Of a stretch of 64,000 nucleotides of DNA, positions 32,270-44,893 are shown piece after piece. The position numbers and the translations under genes are program-made. Location: assembly GCA_013368315.1 (NCBI GenBank), contig JAACJM010000009.1, positions 930,001 to 994,000 on the forward strand, given 5' to 3'. How positions within the stretch are numbered: position 1 is the stretch's first letter; every line of letters starts with the position of its first letter. The DNA is from Tetrapyrgos nigripes. Lineage: Eukaryota > Basidiomycota > Agaricomycetes > Agaricales > Campanellaceae. The notes below the pieces were generated by a model. It was not told where the DNA came from. It made no database searches and was given only the letters and a program-made list of their open reading frames with translations.

Positions 32270-35200
32270 ATGACGTCGTTTCAAAAGTTCCGACAAGGCA
32301 TCAACAACAAATTGTTGAAAGAGAAGACCTGCTCTAAACATATGATCTGACTCATCTAAAGATGTATCCGATATGCATAATACTGCAACTGTGTCACTTA
32401 CATTTGCTTTCTCTTTCTTGATCCAGAGGTTACTGCATCTGGATCTTCCAAGTCCTCCTCCTGATCAACTGCACCTTCATCAACAGTGATATTGTTTGCA
32501 TCTAAGTACTCTTCTGATAGTTTGATTTTTGGATGCCAGCCCAATTCTCCCCTTGGAAAGAGTAACACATAATGCAATGCCATATAGGCTGGATTGGTCT
32601 CATACAAACATTTCAGAGACCCTGCTTGTGTATGCAAAATGATATCTCCCTTCCAGGTAAGAGAATAGCTACTTCATCAACTGTAGGTAAATTATGAGTT
32701 CTGGGATCCTGACCAAAATTAAAGTGGAGTTTAATAGTGATATCCTGAATATTCTCTGGGTTATTTGTCTGTAGCTCCCTAACACACTGATATGCAGACT
32801 TGTACAGTGTCACAAATCCATTGTGTCTATGCAGCATATCAGAAATTGCCTGCATGACAGTTGTGCATAATCCAGTCCCATGATTTACATTTTTTTCAAT
32901 CGCTGCTGAATTGCATCCTGAGGAGCTACAATATATAACTGGGGATATGCAGGATTTTGTCCTGTCTCTGGCAAAAGAGAACCCATTGAGTGCCAAACAC
33001 GGGGCGCAAAGTCCACGGCAGTAAGTCGGCAGTATGACCAGCTGTCAAGTTTTTGATAATATAATGTATTAGTCATAATCCTAAATGGAAAATGCCGAGT
33101 TCATGAGATCTATCACTTTAAATGTCGTTTGATGTTAATGCGTAGTCTCGTCCCCAAATGTTAGGTACACTATATGCATTGCTCTACTGGCCTCGGATGA
33201 ATCCAGCAGAGTTTGAAATCAAACTGCAGATGAACTGGCATTATAGGAAGAATTTACCAAAAGCCAGTGGGAAACGCCTAATCAATGTTATTTCAGTTCA
33301 AGTCCCTCCACCTTACAGATTTGGGGATGTAGTGGAGAACCAGAAAGGTGTGGGTATGGTGGTATAGGGTATGGGTGTGGGTATGGTGGTACAGGTGATG
33401 CAGTTGGCAGCTGTGCTAATACCAGTACTTTCACTACAATCATTACACCTAGTGTCTGAGGATGATTTGAAGGTGTAAATTGTTTTCAACTATTGATACA
33501 GCTCTTAATAATGACAATACAGTAGAATATATCATATGGAATACACTTTTGGCTGCTTCAAACTGACTTTCACTGCCAAAAAAATATGGAATATGGAATA
33601 TCCATGGTATGGAATACAGTTTGGGTGTCTCCCGCCAATATTCCATATAATATATTCAAGTGTATATACAAAAGAACCTTGCTTCTATCTCAAGTACCAA
33701 TTACCTTCATCCCATGATTAATGGCAAGTGTCTAAGGGAAATTATCAGGCTAAATTTACAAGAATTACATTGAATTCACAGCAATGCATGGTCTATAGGG
33801 TTTGTCTGAATTTTAAAGCATGCAGAAATTAATTAAAAAATCCATGTGGCTGAATTTTTGATATCCATTTTAATTCTATGCATTGATATGGACCGTTTCA
33901 AGTCTCATATACTGATTTTGGTGTGGAGAGGAACAATCTGGTCTGCCTTATCCTGTACTCACACCCATACCTACACCTGCACCTCTCATACCCATATCCA
34001 TGCCTACTGTACCTGTACCCATACCTCCCATACCTGTACTCATAACTACTGTGCCTGTACCCCATACCACCTGTACCCATACCCCGTACCACCCATACCC
34101 ATATGCTTCTTTGTGAGAGTACTTGTATTTTCTTCATACATCAGTATATTCCTTTATACTCATTTCTAGAAATTTGTGCTCTTCAAGTGCTCTTAAGCTA
34201 TGACATACTGCCCAAGAAGTATCTAAAATGAAGTTCAAAGATAATCAAAAGAGGAAATATCCACGAGACTTAATGATACACTATCTATTAACTCCAAAAA
34301 CGAGAAGTAATGAATTGTAGGGATTAGCACAGCCACATGCAACTGTACCCTGCACCTACCATGCCCGTACCCATACCCGCACCCTGTACCCCTGTACCTG
34401 CACCTTTCTGGGTGCCAGGATGTAGTCTTGTGCTTTTGGATATGCGTCAGCCATGCTGGAAAATTATGACATAGTTAACAGATATTCATGTGGCCATTTC
34501 TCGACCTTTTCAGTACTACTCAAATGGAACATTATAATTTTATTTCACAGTTGACTGGCATGGATACTTCTAGTCCTGCTTACAATGTAGAACCTCATGG
34601 AAAGGCTTGAAGTCCATTTCTGTGAGTGTGCAGCCACTCCCACATCAGGCATTTGGCTGCAAATTTCACCATCATATAAGTGCTATTTCAAGTCTGTTTC
34701 TAATAATGAAAATTTACAGGCAGTATTTTTGAGTGTATTCTAGAGTCCTCATGCAAAAACAAAGTCATTGCTTTGGAAGTTACTTATGTAAGAACTTTCT
34801 GGTGCAGCTCGCCCTGTGAGATAAACACAAGACTAGTGAACTCGGCATTTTCCATTTAGGATTATGACTAATACAATATATTATCAAAACTTGACAGCTG
34901 GTCATACTGCTGACTTACTGCCATGGACTTTGTGCCCCATGAAAGTTCTCCCTTGATTTTGTAATAGTGTGCCCCAGATGTAGGTATTTCAGGGTCATTT
35001 GGACTGTTTGTTTTGAGTCCAAGTGATACAAAAGCAAAAGCTGCATTATAGCTCCAGATATTATCAACAAAATGACTGGAGTCATGGCTAGTCCCATCAT
35101 ATAGATTCTGGAGCTCAGTAGGAGGCTTCTGCAACTTGGGAAGGTCTACTTTTCCTTGAAGACAACAGGAGCCAAATTTCACCTCATTGATGGTTGACTT

Positions 35201-36108
35201 TGTCAATTTCTCACAGTCCCAATGAAGGGCCTTGCACTTGGGACACACTTTGGTAAATTCACCCATAAAATACCAGAGGTAGCTGATCAATTGGAATTTC
35301 AAGATTTCTTCAAATTCCTGGGATGGATCAATTGGAGGCTCAAATAGAGCAGGATCATCTATGCCATCTTCAAGCTCTGGCTCAGGTTGACGTTGAGGCC
35401 TTGGCTCAGGAGGTATGGGAGGGTCTTCCCATGGTTCAATGTGAGCTGTTCCCAGAGCCTGACCTCTGGTTCTGCCTCTGCCTCTGCCATGTGAATGACC
35501 ATGGCCAGTTGAGAGTGCCTGATGAGCAGGAAGATTTGCAAGCTGGTTGCTGAGGTCAGGTGGCAAATGTTGAAACCTATTTGCATAGTTCTATAACATA
35601 CATACTTATACAAGGAAGTTGGGTAATATATGAATAGACAAACTTACCTGTCCATCTACCTGCATATCATTGTTTCTGATATTAGAAGGGCCAGCAGTTG
35701 TAGTTGATGGCCCTGCCAGAGCATTCTTATATCACAGAGAAATGGATAATCAATTGTTTCACATGAATATTTACAATTTCTAAGAAAGCTTACCTGTTGA
35801 CGGGGTCTCCCACCTGCTCTACTTGGGCCTGGCATTGGTGGCAAATCTCGGAGCTGTGCAGCAATGCTCTGAGTTAGCTGATACTGATTAGCACCATAAT
35901 TAACCATTTGAAATGGGTCTTCTTAAGCTGGGTTGTAAGCTTGAGCAGGACCTTGAGGCAAATTGAAAGGCACTGGAGCCATGTCATGTCGTTCTTGAGG
36001 TACACACCTTCCCTCAGGACTGTCCATGACACGTGCATTTCATTCTCTTTCACGTTGAGCATTGCGATGCCTCTGAGGAGTATTTGGTGGTGTTTCCCTT
36101 ATTGTTGA
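32270..36108 (-). mobile_element. Decayed Helitron, N-terminal region
   Basis: Minus-strand exons encode the Helitron replication-protein N-terminal part. In order: NARVMDSPEGRC and PPMPGPSRAGGRP; a Gly/His/Arg-rich linker; CPKCKALHWDCEKLTKS, KFGSCCLQGKVDLPKLQ, and YNAAFAFVSLGL followed by YYKIKGEL. After a 1,944-bp insertion the frame resumes with WHSMGSLLPETGQ, PQLYIVAPQDA, LPTVDEVAILLPG, LLFPRGELGWHP. Beyond an intron comes AGLLFQQFVVDALS, ending near 32,270. The HUH Rep nuclease and helicase domains are missing. Frame damage: TGA and TAA in the first exon near 36,050 and 35,925, a one-base shift in a poly-A run near 32,892, and another near 32,645. Dead copy. Confidence 0.85.
32998..34941. 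mobile_element. 1,944-bp TIR element inserted in the Helitron
   Basis: Terminal inverted repeats of about 105 bp, starting CACGGGGCGCAAAGTCCACG (left) and CATGGGGCACAAAGTCCATG (right), with roughly 90% identity. A 3-bp duplication AAA flanks it (32,995-32,997 and 34,942-34,944). Removing element and one AAA joins the Helitron frame exactly as GEL-WHSMGSLLP. A 3-bp duplication and a CA start fit a CACTA-like element, but no transposase is present. The interior holds (CCCATACC)-type arrays in opposite orientations: GGTGTGGGTATGG near 33,345-33,410, and CCCATACC/TGTACC copies at 33,955-34,110 and 34,340-34,410. Confidence 0.9.
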
Positions 36109-38130
36109 TTTATTCAATTTCATGAGAATTCAGAAAAAGAAACAGAAAAAGAAAAATAATATTCACATTGAAAATGCACCTCTCAGATGCACAGAGTCAG
36201 TAATTGTGGCACTCCAGTTGATTTATAAATCAGCCTTACATGTAGCTTTAGAAGCAGAGCAGAGGACACGAAAAGTGTCCCAAGTCACATTACATAGACA
36301 AAAGTGTACAGACATGAGGTAGAATTACAAGGCCCTTTAGGCTGAGTTAACTTATGTTGACCCCCCAATTGAGTATCAAGCTTTCTCACAGGTTCTAACT
36401 TTTACACACCACCTCAGCGCTCTGAAGTGCCTGAACACTGCCATTTCAGCTGACGCTCAACTGACATGTCATTCCTGCCCTCCCTCCATCGCTGTCGATG
36501 CACCAGGTTCAGACGTGTTTACCTTCCCTCAACAGCCATCAAAAGTCATAAAGAGCCACTCTCTGAGACTCTGAATCACTATGGGTACCTCTAATCTAAG
36601 GTCATTTAAAGGTGCTGTTACATTAAAATGGTACAGTATTGGGCTCTATCTAATTAAAAGAATTTTTTACTGCATACAAAACTTTTTTACTTAAACAGGC
36701 CTCGTAATTTGCCATGCGAAGCAGTGGCACCTTTCCCCAGTGAAGCTAATGATTGAGTTTTCGCGTTTGCACGCACCGGAGTGTGTACATCGCATGGCGT
36801 GCACGGAAATTACCGGCAGTAAGCGCGGCCACCTCTGACAAAGCTGTTTCTGTCAGAACCTTGTTTAGTAAAGTTATTATATAATCATTGTTCTGACGGG
36901 AGGTCCTAACTTAATATATAGGATATATAGGATGTACCTAGTCCCACATCAGTAAAACCAAAGGTCTATAATTGGTATGACAGGTATAATGGCATTTCGG
37001 TTATACCGTATTATACAAACTGGAGAAGGGCCTTGTGCTGAGGCGCTGACCTTGCTTGCTCTTGACAAGTACTGTGTCGAAGTATGCTGAGCTGCGAGCT
37101 CTTTTGCTGAATGTTTCCTTGATGATGACAGGCTGCAGTGCAGCTATTAAAGGACGTGTCATGATGTTGCTGTGAAGAAGGGCAGAAGATCTAGAATGCA
37201 TGACATCATTGTTTGTACATGTAGACGATAAAGGTCGAAAAGTGCTTCAATTGTCGGATGTAGGAGGACCTTGACAAGCAAGGTGATTGAGCCCCACCCC
37301 AAATTATACACATTGTATTTTCATTATACAGACTTGAAATGAATTGATTGATGACAGCTTGGCAAAAGTTGGCATTTTAGACCACGGCAATTTGGTGGCA
37401 ACGTAAAACTATACAGCTGAAAAGCCACCTCAAATCTCGGCAATTTGGAATGGGACTCACATAGATGGGTGCCACATCGACCATTTCTTACCCTCTTCCC
37501 CTCATCTCTCCTCCCCCCCCCATCCTCCTATGTCACCTCTCCCTGGGCTGCCATCACGACTAGCTGGATTTCCAGGTAATGTCAGGTATTCTGTCTCTCA
37601 TCCTTCTTCATCTTTGCTAATGATTTCCCATTCTAGTAGACACTCATTTGATGTGGCAGCATCTTATGGTATAGGATGCTCAATGGGTCCAGGACAGTTG
37701 GTGCATTGGTGACCTCTCACTTTCACTTGTTGTTTCTAGGTGCCAGCGCAACATGGTATGGCAGACAGTTTTGTGGTAGCTGGTATGCTTATTATTGATC
37801 TTCTGTTTTCGTTGCTGACAGTTCTGTTCAACTTCTATTCTCAGTGGCCTCTCTGTAGGTAAACTTGCTTGCCGGTATGTCAGCTCCCTCACTCCGACTT
37901 TTACTTACTAACATTTGCTGCTTTATTATAGCTTTTTATGTATGTTGCTATTTGAGAGGCCTATTGAGGGTGAACATGGATGGCTGGCATAAATTGTAGG
38001 CAGGATGTCGTTGAGTATCATTTTCAGAGGCCATGAGTGTGGATGTCTACGCATAACTCTGCGAGAGTTCATTTTACTGAAAGAATAGGAGAATCACGGG
38101 GAGCCTTGAAACAGGAGAGCATCCAGGAAC
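36109..38130. other. Non-coding interval
   Basis: No gene recognised. Short open frames are scattered and unsupported. The sequence near 36,621-36,640 matches one end of the mariner-type MITE family (inverted). Confidence 0.35.
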
Positions 38131-38134
38131 TCAG

Positions 38135-38265
38135 GATGGTGGGACATAGGTGGGACATGAATATCACAGGACATATGATGGGACAGCGAGACAGGTCATT
38201 GGGACATAGTAGTGAGACAAGTAGCAAGACAGTACAGGACAGGTGGACCAAGGTCACAAGACAGT
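38135..38265 (+). repeat. Degenerate GGGACA array
   Basis: About ten copies of GGGACA, GAGACA or AGGACA spaced 8-20 bp apart, including TGGGACATAGG and CACAGGACAT. A similar array in opposite orientation lies at 52,086-52,215. Confidence 0.5.
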
Positions 38266-38759
38266 ATTTGGTTGTGTTAAGTGTAGAGGCTTGGATCTGA
38301 TTGGTCAGAGTGTGGGTCTCCTTTCTTTATGACTACATCAACAACTGCCACAATTACACATGTTCCTTTAAATGGTGAGTTAAACACTTTTGGACAACGT
38401 TCAGAATCTCACATATGTTTCACAGACCTCCCAAATCTCATCCTTTTCTTCTGTTTCTGTTGGTCAGAGTACTCAGTAAGCTGGTGCTTGGCTGGTGCAT
38501 ACTCCAGAGACATAAATGACCTATCTACTTACTTGTGCCAGTTGCATGCTCCAGGATGAGGACCCTTACGAAATTGACTGCTCAAGAGGAATCTTCTGCC
38601 CCTGTGAACTTTGCCCAGCAATTTTTCAAGAGTGGACTATTGTCACAACTATGGTGAACTGAAACCAAGGTCGCCAATTCATCAAGGCATGTACTTTTTC
38701 TGCTCAACAGCTTTTTCACTCTTACTAAAGATTACTTAGTGCAATCTCACACATCCAGG

Positions 38760-39893
38760 TGGTGTCCACTGTGGCAAGTGGATCTGGAGAGACAAGTTAG
38801 AATTGCAGGAGCACAACCAGTTCATTATGCCTTTCACATGATCGTTCTCAAGGTTTCGTGTTGCTGACAATGGCAAACCTCATTGTGGATACACCACCAC
38901 TGATGGTGGCTGCAGACGAGTCCCTAATGCCAAGTGTGTAGAGCAGCAGTGTAGGGGCCATTGTACTGGTATAGGATATCCTGTGTCTGACCATCAGAAG
39001 GCAAATCCCACCACCTCTTCCCCAGCTCTTCTTATCATTCAATTGCCCAACAAACATTATCATCCATTCATTCTGTTGTGCATCCTCCATCATCCTCCTC
39101 TTGTTCTCAAGCTCAACACCCCCTTTCCTCATTCTCTCATCCTGCCAGCCCAGCAAAACTGTACTCCTCATGATCTGTCATACCTGATGCCACCAAACTT
39201 GCAAAAGAGAGAGTGAAAAAAGCAGAGAAGTTGATTGAGAATGTGAAGGACTGGCCCAAAGGCTGGTACACTAAAGATATAGTGGACCTTATCCTTACCA
39301 AGGAAAAGCCTCAGGAAGCCTTCTTCAAGTGCAGATTTCCAGGGGTTGTTTACAAGGCCAGCACATTACAGGACCAGAAGAAGCAATGGAAGAATGCACC
39401 AGCTGCCATTCATCAGGAATTCTTGAGATATGGCACGAAGAACAAGGCTGGACTTTGGAAGAATTTTATGGCCAGGGTACCAATGCCAGATGCAGAGCTG
39501 CAGAGAGAGAGGAAGTATCTTTCTTGTCTTGTGAGAAAGGAGGAGATGGGTGAAGGTGTATTTGAGGACCAAAGTGGTAGGTATGCATCAACTGAGGACA
39601 AGGACAAGATTGAGGGTGACAAGGATGAGATTGTGGGTAACGAGAATGAGATCGAGAGTGATGATAAGGAGGGTGATGAGGAGGAAGAGCAGGAGATTCC
39701 AGCTGCTGGTAAGCAACCTGTCAAATCCAAATCCAAATTTGTCCATGCAGAGAGTGAGGGTGAGGATGAGGCTACTATGGCTCAGGCTGTGGGTCAAGGT
39801 GGAAATGGAGATCATGAAGATGAAGTTGGGCAAGATGAAGTGGACCAATTGGATGATAACAATGATAACTATGATAACTGCTCTAATTTTTAG
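38760..39893 (+). pseudogene. KDZ-element accessory protein, damaged
   Basis: The main exon (39,213-39,893) encodes WPKGWYTKDIVDLI, FPGVVYKASTLQDQKKQW, KNKAGLWKNFMARVPMPD and a very acidic C-terminus, resembling the non-transposase ORF of agaricomycete KDZ-type elements. Upstream, 38,860-38,990 holds a Cys/His-rich stretch (GKPHCGYTTTDGGCRR, CVEQQCRGHC) that would be a zinc-binding module, but frame changes near 38,985 and a TGA near 39,175 separate it from the main exon. It converges on the CxC gene at 40,085. Family assignment is from memory of similar proteins and moderately sure. Confidence 0.5.
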
Positions 39894-40084
39894 TCTTACA
39901 TACATTCTTTCTCTCCTCTGTGTTAGTGTTACCTCTTCGTTCTCAGTGATACCTTACTCTAGTGTTTGTTTAATTGTACCACATATAGCCTACAGTGAAT
40001 ACAGTGATACCTTCCCTCGTACTCATAACTCTGAATGTCAAATGGCTTTTGAATGGAAATATAATATTGCATCAAAGTGTACAA

Positions 40085-40408
40085 CTAATACCAGTATGTA
40101 GGATTGTATCCCTGCCTCTCCAACTGCTTCTTCTTCTCTACATTGTAAAGAATAATCATCTGGTTTAGAAAGAATTCATAGAAGATACTCCCCATCTCTC
40201 TGCACAAAACCTGAAAATGACCAAACCAACTGTTAGTTTGTTCTGCTATAGAAGTATTGAAGTACCATTGTAAATTTCCATTCTCATCAGTATAAAGTAG
40301 CTCCAGAAAACAAATGGGATTGCAGTTCTCATCACAGTATAAGTCCTCCTCATGCTTGCTGTTGAAGTGGAAGACATCGACAAGCAAACAAATACCTTCA
40401 AAGAATGT
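40085..40408 (-). pseudogene. CxC-type KDZ-associated gene, 3' part
   Basis: The last exon of the gene whose 5' part lies at 47,352-52,077, separated by the 6.9-kb CACTA element. It encodes LLVDVFHFNSKHEED, CDENCNPICF and FNTSIAEQTNSWFGHFQVL, then FFLNQMIILYN, the characteristic end of CxC6-type proteins that travel with KDZ transposons. The frame is open up to the insertion point, and the stop follows GYNPTYWY. Confidence 0.7.
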
Positions 40409-40683
40409 CACCGCGGGCAAGTGATGACCCGGTCAGTTTTTGACTGGGTAAGACCTGGTTGTGACCTGGTGATGATCCAGCAAGCATTCAGCAAATATGT
40501 AGAATACAAATATAGATATTTATTCCCATGATTAAATAAATTGACACATTTTCGCAACAGTCAATCATTTGAAGTATTTACAGTACTGTCACATGTAGCA
40601 GACACTTTCTGCACTTGGACCATTCAACCTCAATCTCGCCACTGACTTATCCATCAACACTCAAGGAAAATTGCACTTCAAAT

Positions 40684-42288
40684 GAGGGGAAATCAGTGCA
40701 TTTGCAAATGCTCCAAGTGTTCAAAAAAAATGTACAAAGAGAACAACATGTTGCTGCCAGGCCAAGTCGTAAGTTACAAGACACGGTCCAAACATGAACG
40801 GGAAGACCAAATGCAGGAATTTGAAGAAGAAGAACAAAAGGATAAAGCTTTGCGCAAGCCAGAGGAATCCTCAAACACTAAAAAAGATGAAATGGTTATA
40901 GATCTAGATGAAATGGAGAGCATAGAGAACAAAATTGGTAATATTTTTAATTATCTTTACTAGCTGATATTCATTATTTTTATTGGAATGGATTTACTAT
41001 AGCATCACTCTTTCAAGATATCTTCAAGATATGCCAAATGCTTGTAATATGGCTAACACTCTGCTGTGGTGTCAGCAGAAGGAATGCTGGAATAGTTCTC
41101 AAGGCTTTGCGGCTTATCCTGGAGATAGTTTTCGAGATTCTGGTAATGATAACACAAGTCTTTGGGAAAGAACTCAATCTTCCCCAAGTCGGTGTACCCA
41201 GAGATGTGCACAGTGCATATCGACATGCTGAAATAGAGCCAGAGATTATTCGGACTGTTTCATGCCAAAATGTTTTACCCTCTATTCATTGAATGATTTT
41301 CCAGATATTTGTGAATGGCGTGAAAGCAGAAGATCTGCACAGTGTAATCAGAGGCTACGAGTCAAGCGGAAAACTCGGAAAGGAGATAAAGACGTTCCAG
41401 CCCGGTTATATAGTACACAGACCTTTGAGTCATGGCTGAGGTTTTTTCTTGGTAGGCCTGGAATCGAGGCAATCATCAACAAGTCCTATGCACATACACC
41501 TCCTGCAGATGGCACTATGCATGGAATATGGGACAGTCCTGCATGGCAGAATAGTTCATTTGCTGGATTTACAAAAAATAAAGAACACCTCACATTTAGC
41601 TTATACATTGATTGGTTCGATCCCTTCAGTAACAGAGCAGCTGGAAAACAAGTCTCTTCTGGTGCTATTCTTTTATGCTGTCTGAACCTACCACCCGATA
41701 TTTGCTATTTACCAGAAAATGTATTTTTTGTGGGTGTTACTCCTAGCCCCAAAGCACCAGATTTTGTCACAATTTCTCATGTTCTTCAACCTCTGATTGA
41801 TGTCTTGGGTCCTTCATATGAGACTGGAATGAACATACCAACATTTGAGCATCCTGGAGGGATAGATATATTTAGTGCAATTTTGCCTCTGATTGGTGAT
41901 TTACAAGCTATTCGAAAGATATCTGGATTTCTGAGTCATAGTGCTAAAAGATTCTGTTCGTGGTGCTACTGTAAAAATCCAGATGGAAGAGATATATATG
42001 ACTTGAGTCAATTCAGAATGCAACAGTCACGTATAGTGAAAAATCAGGCAAAAAGTTGGAAGTGTGCTAAGAAGAAGAGCAAAAGAATAGACCTTGCAAA
42101 GAATAATGGGGTTAGATGGACACCACTCTATGAGCTTCCCTATTGGAGTCCCATGGAGCAGCTTGTTCTTGGTTTTATGCATAATTGGCTTGAAGGTATA
42201 CTCCAAGAACATTTGCGAAAAATATGGCAGATTGGTAGTGATCTGAAGTATAATTACGATTCTGACTCTGATGAAGACAAAGAAGCAG
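40684..42288 (+). pseudogene. Tnp2-type CACTA transposase, N-terminal half
   Basis: Starts with a Cys cluster (CICKCSKCSKKM), an acidic linker, then LPQVGVPRDVHSAYRHAEIEP, SCPKCFTLYSLNDFPDICEW, GTMHGIWDSPAW, FSLYIDWFDPFSNRAAGKQV, SGAILLCCLNLPPDICYLPEN, and GFLSHSAKRFCSWC, ending with MEQLVLGFMHNWLEGILQEH. These are the ordered hallmarks of fungal Tnp2 transposases. A one-base deletion near 41,265 splits the frame at the SCPKC zinc motif. The half ends in an acidic DSDSDEDK stretch at the inversion breakpoint. The matching C-terminal half is on the other strand at 43,344-44,893. Confidence 0.85.
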
Positions 42289-43152
42289 CCAATGGACTAT
42301 CGAGAGAAGCGCAAGCCCGGTGCTCAAATTGACAAGATACGTAATGATTGGATTACTAACAGGCGTGCTGATGTACGTCTATCTAGTTATACTTCAGGTC
42401 CATTTTTAACTGACCCCTACTGTTTTAAACAGCTTAGTGAGCGCAGACTCAGCTTCGTACGTCTCGAAGCTTTTTCTACTGAAGTCCGTTGCCTGGTGAA
42501 GGAGCCTGCAGCGAATTCAGATGATGATGATGATGGAAATGTTTGCAGGAAGGTGGAGCGGTCTGCACATGTGACACAATTCGTTCGAGAGATCGACCAG
42601 AGGAGAAAAGCATGGTCTGCGAATCAGGGAAGGGCAAGAATGAAAAAAAGGGATTGAATCATTCCAGCTATTCCTATCGAGTCTGAATTCCCAGCACTAC
42701 CTGAAGACATTCCTGTTGACTGGTTTGAACCTTCATTCTTCAATTCACTTCCAGCTGGTGTTCGTGCAATCTATCACAGACCAAACGACAAATGACCAGT
42801 TGCACTTCCTGCAGATTACAACTTGATCTTCGACTCTAGTGCTGATTGGAGGAGTATGACTGATGCACAGTTTATGGCGCAGTATGGTAATGAGGTATTG
42901 AAGAATTATAGGTTTCCATCTCAACAAGAGTTGGATAATCTTAGAGAGGAGGACAGCGAGGATGATTTAGATGATGACGCTCTTGCTCTTCAGTTTTTGG
43001 CAGGTACTAGCAAGGGAAGGAGATATGGTAAAGAGAAAGGATTATCTGCTAACCGCAGAGCTGAGAAGAGGTCAACGAGGGGGAAGGGAAAGGGAAAGGC
43101 AAGGGCTCAGCCAGGTACTGGGAGTGAAGGTGGGGATGCAATGGACATCTAA
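42289..43152 (+). pseudogene. CACTA accessory gene, displaced 3' half
   Basis: This piece encodes the C-terminal part of the accessory protein whose N-terminal part is on the minus strand at 44,894-46,548. It has RKVERSAHVTQFVREIDQRR, then PEDIPVDWFEPSFFNSLPAG, MTDAQFMAQYGNEVL and an acidic/basic disordered tail. Two TGA codons interrupt it, near 42,656 and 42,797, both where a CGA Arg codon would fit. It is orphaned from its promoter by the inversion. Confidence 0.7.
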
Positions 43153-43343
43153 ACATATTCATTTTGAATTCTGGCTGTTGTGATTTTATCTATTTGACAC
43201 ATTTCTTGAGCATTATTTTCTGACATTTGTTAGTGCTTCTTTTGTACTATGTATGCCTTTGAATGGCTTTTATTTAATAAAAAAATATTTATATGATTGG
43301 TGACTGAATAATTACACAAGAAACTAAAATAGCAGTATTTTAT

Positions 43344-44893
43344 CTATTTCCTTCCACAGTTTAAGGCCCAACATATGGCTAAAATCTCACGTTGAATCCC
43401 ATAAGTGCCAGGCCTCAATGGATAAACAGCAAGATGTGTAATGATTTGTTCTACTTCAATAATCATTGATTGTGTTGTAAAGACTTCCACAGTTTTGCTT
43501 TGAAACAATGGATGGTTGAAATATGGAGTTTGCCTGATTTCCTCATCTGACAGATCTTGGAACAGATTAACTAGACAAAATGTGCGTATAACACCTTGTA
43601 ATGGCATGGACCATATCCTGTCAATAAAGCCAGTGTATCTAATATCTCTACTGTAATTGTAAAACTGAATGCAGCTATTGCCTCTGTGTGATTGTGTGCA
43701 GCTAAATGTTCAATTCTCAAATACAATCTCTGTAAGATATTTTGCCCAGATAGGCAACACTTGGGCTGTATGAAAAATAGGAAATTGATCAAATTTCTGC
43801 CACTGTTGTCCAATACTTTGGAGATAGAACCATAACATCTCATAATCAACATCACTTAATCTACCAGCCTTTCCAAAAAAGACTCCTTCATCATAAGTGG
43901 TTAGCTTCTCCACATTAGAGGGAATTGTGAAAGGTTTCGGAAGAATCAATGAGTTGAAACGCTTGATAAATGAGTTGTCACTCTGATTATCATGAACCAA
44001 GGCCTCAAATCTGCCTCTACGGCAAATTTGACAAAGCATTGTAAAATCTAAATCATCTATTGTACTATTAGATTCTGATTCTGAAATAAAAGCTTGGAAA
44101 CTTACATATATGCCTGTTTGTACTTATATCTTGGAGTATACCATTCATTCTTTTCCCTGGAAATTCACTAAGAGCAGGTAATGGGCCCCAATATTTCATG
44201 AGATCCCCATTGTGTAAGGCATAATGGTGATTGGGCTTTGAAATATATTCAGGAAACAATTGTTCAAGTCCTTTACGATAGTCAATGTAATGCACCATGT
44301 ATTCATCTGCCTCAATATTTGACGTTTTAAATGATGACATGATATTTGTGCATGCAACCAAATGGTAGAAGTTCTCAGAAACAGCTGTTGTATAAGGATC
44401 TGGTGAGCCATGCCATAATGTAGGTAGAATTAATGGAAAAATGACTGCAAACAAAATAAAATAGTCATCAGCCTTTAATTTGCCATGCGCTTTCTCTCCA
44501 AGATTTCCTGGAGGGCGATGAGCCCATGTGGGGAGATTAACTTCTCTAATGCACTCCCGGATAGTCTCTAGCTGGTCTGAATCAATGAAAAAACCACCTT
44601 CAATCCCTGGAATAAAGTCAGGGCTATCATCATCGTCATCTTCATCATATTCTGTTAAAGGTATATCATCGGTTGCTGATTCATCGTCCTTTGTTTCTTC
44701 ATCAATTGGTGTCTCCTCTCTGTCACTATTGCTACTCCTTGAGCTGATAGATCTGGATCTACGCTGTCAGAACTGTTGTGATTGGTTGACTGTGCTGGAT
44801 TGAAACACAGGTGTAGTATCACGAGAAGTCTGACTACTATCCTGACTTTCTGCAGCAAGTTCTTCAAGCTCTGAATCAATAGAAACCACACAA
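43344..44893 (-). pseudogene. Tnp2-type CACTA transposase, displaced C-terminal half
   Basis: Continues the transposase from the opposite strand. It begins VVSIDSELEELAAES at the breakpoint, then an acidic stretch, PTWAHRPPGNLGEKAHGKLK, FAVIFPLILPTLW, HHYALHNGDLMKYWGPLPAL and FPGKRMNGILQDISTN, typical of the Tnp2 C-terminus. An intron follows (GTAAGT donor near 44,107). Later exons with IYDLDFTMLCQICRRGRFEA and FFGKAGRLSDVDYEMLWFYL end at 43,344. A TGA lies near 44,772. No promoter precedes it in its present position. Confidence 0.8.
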
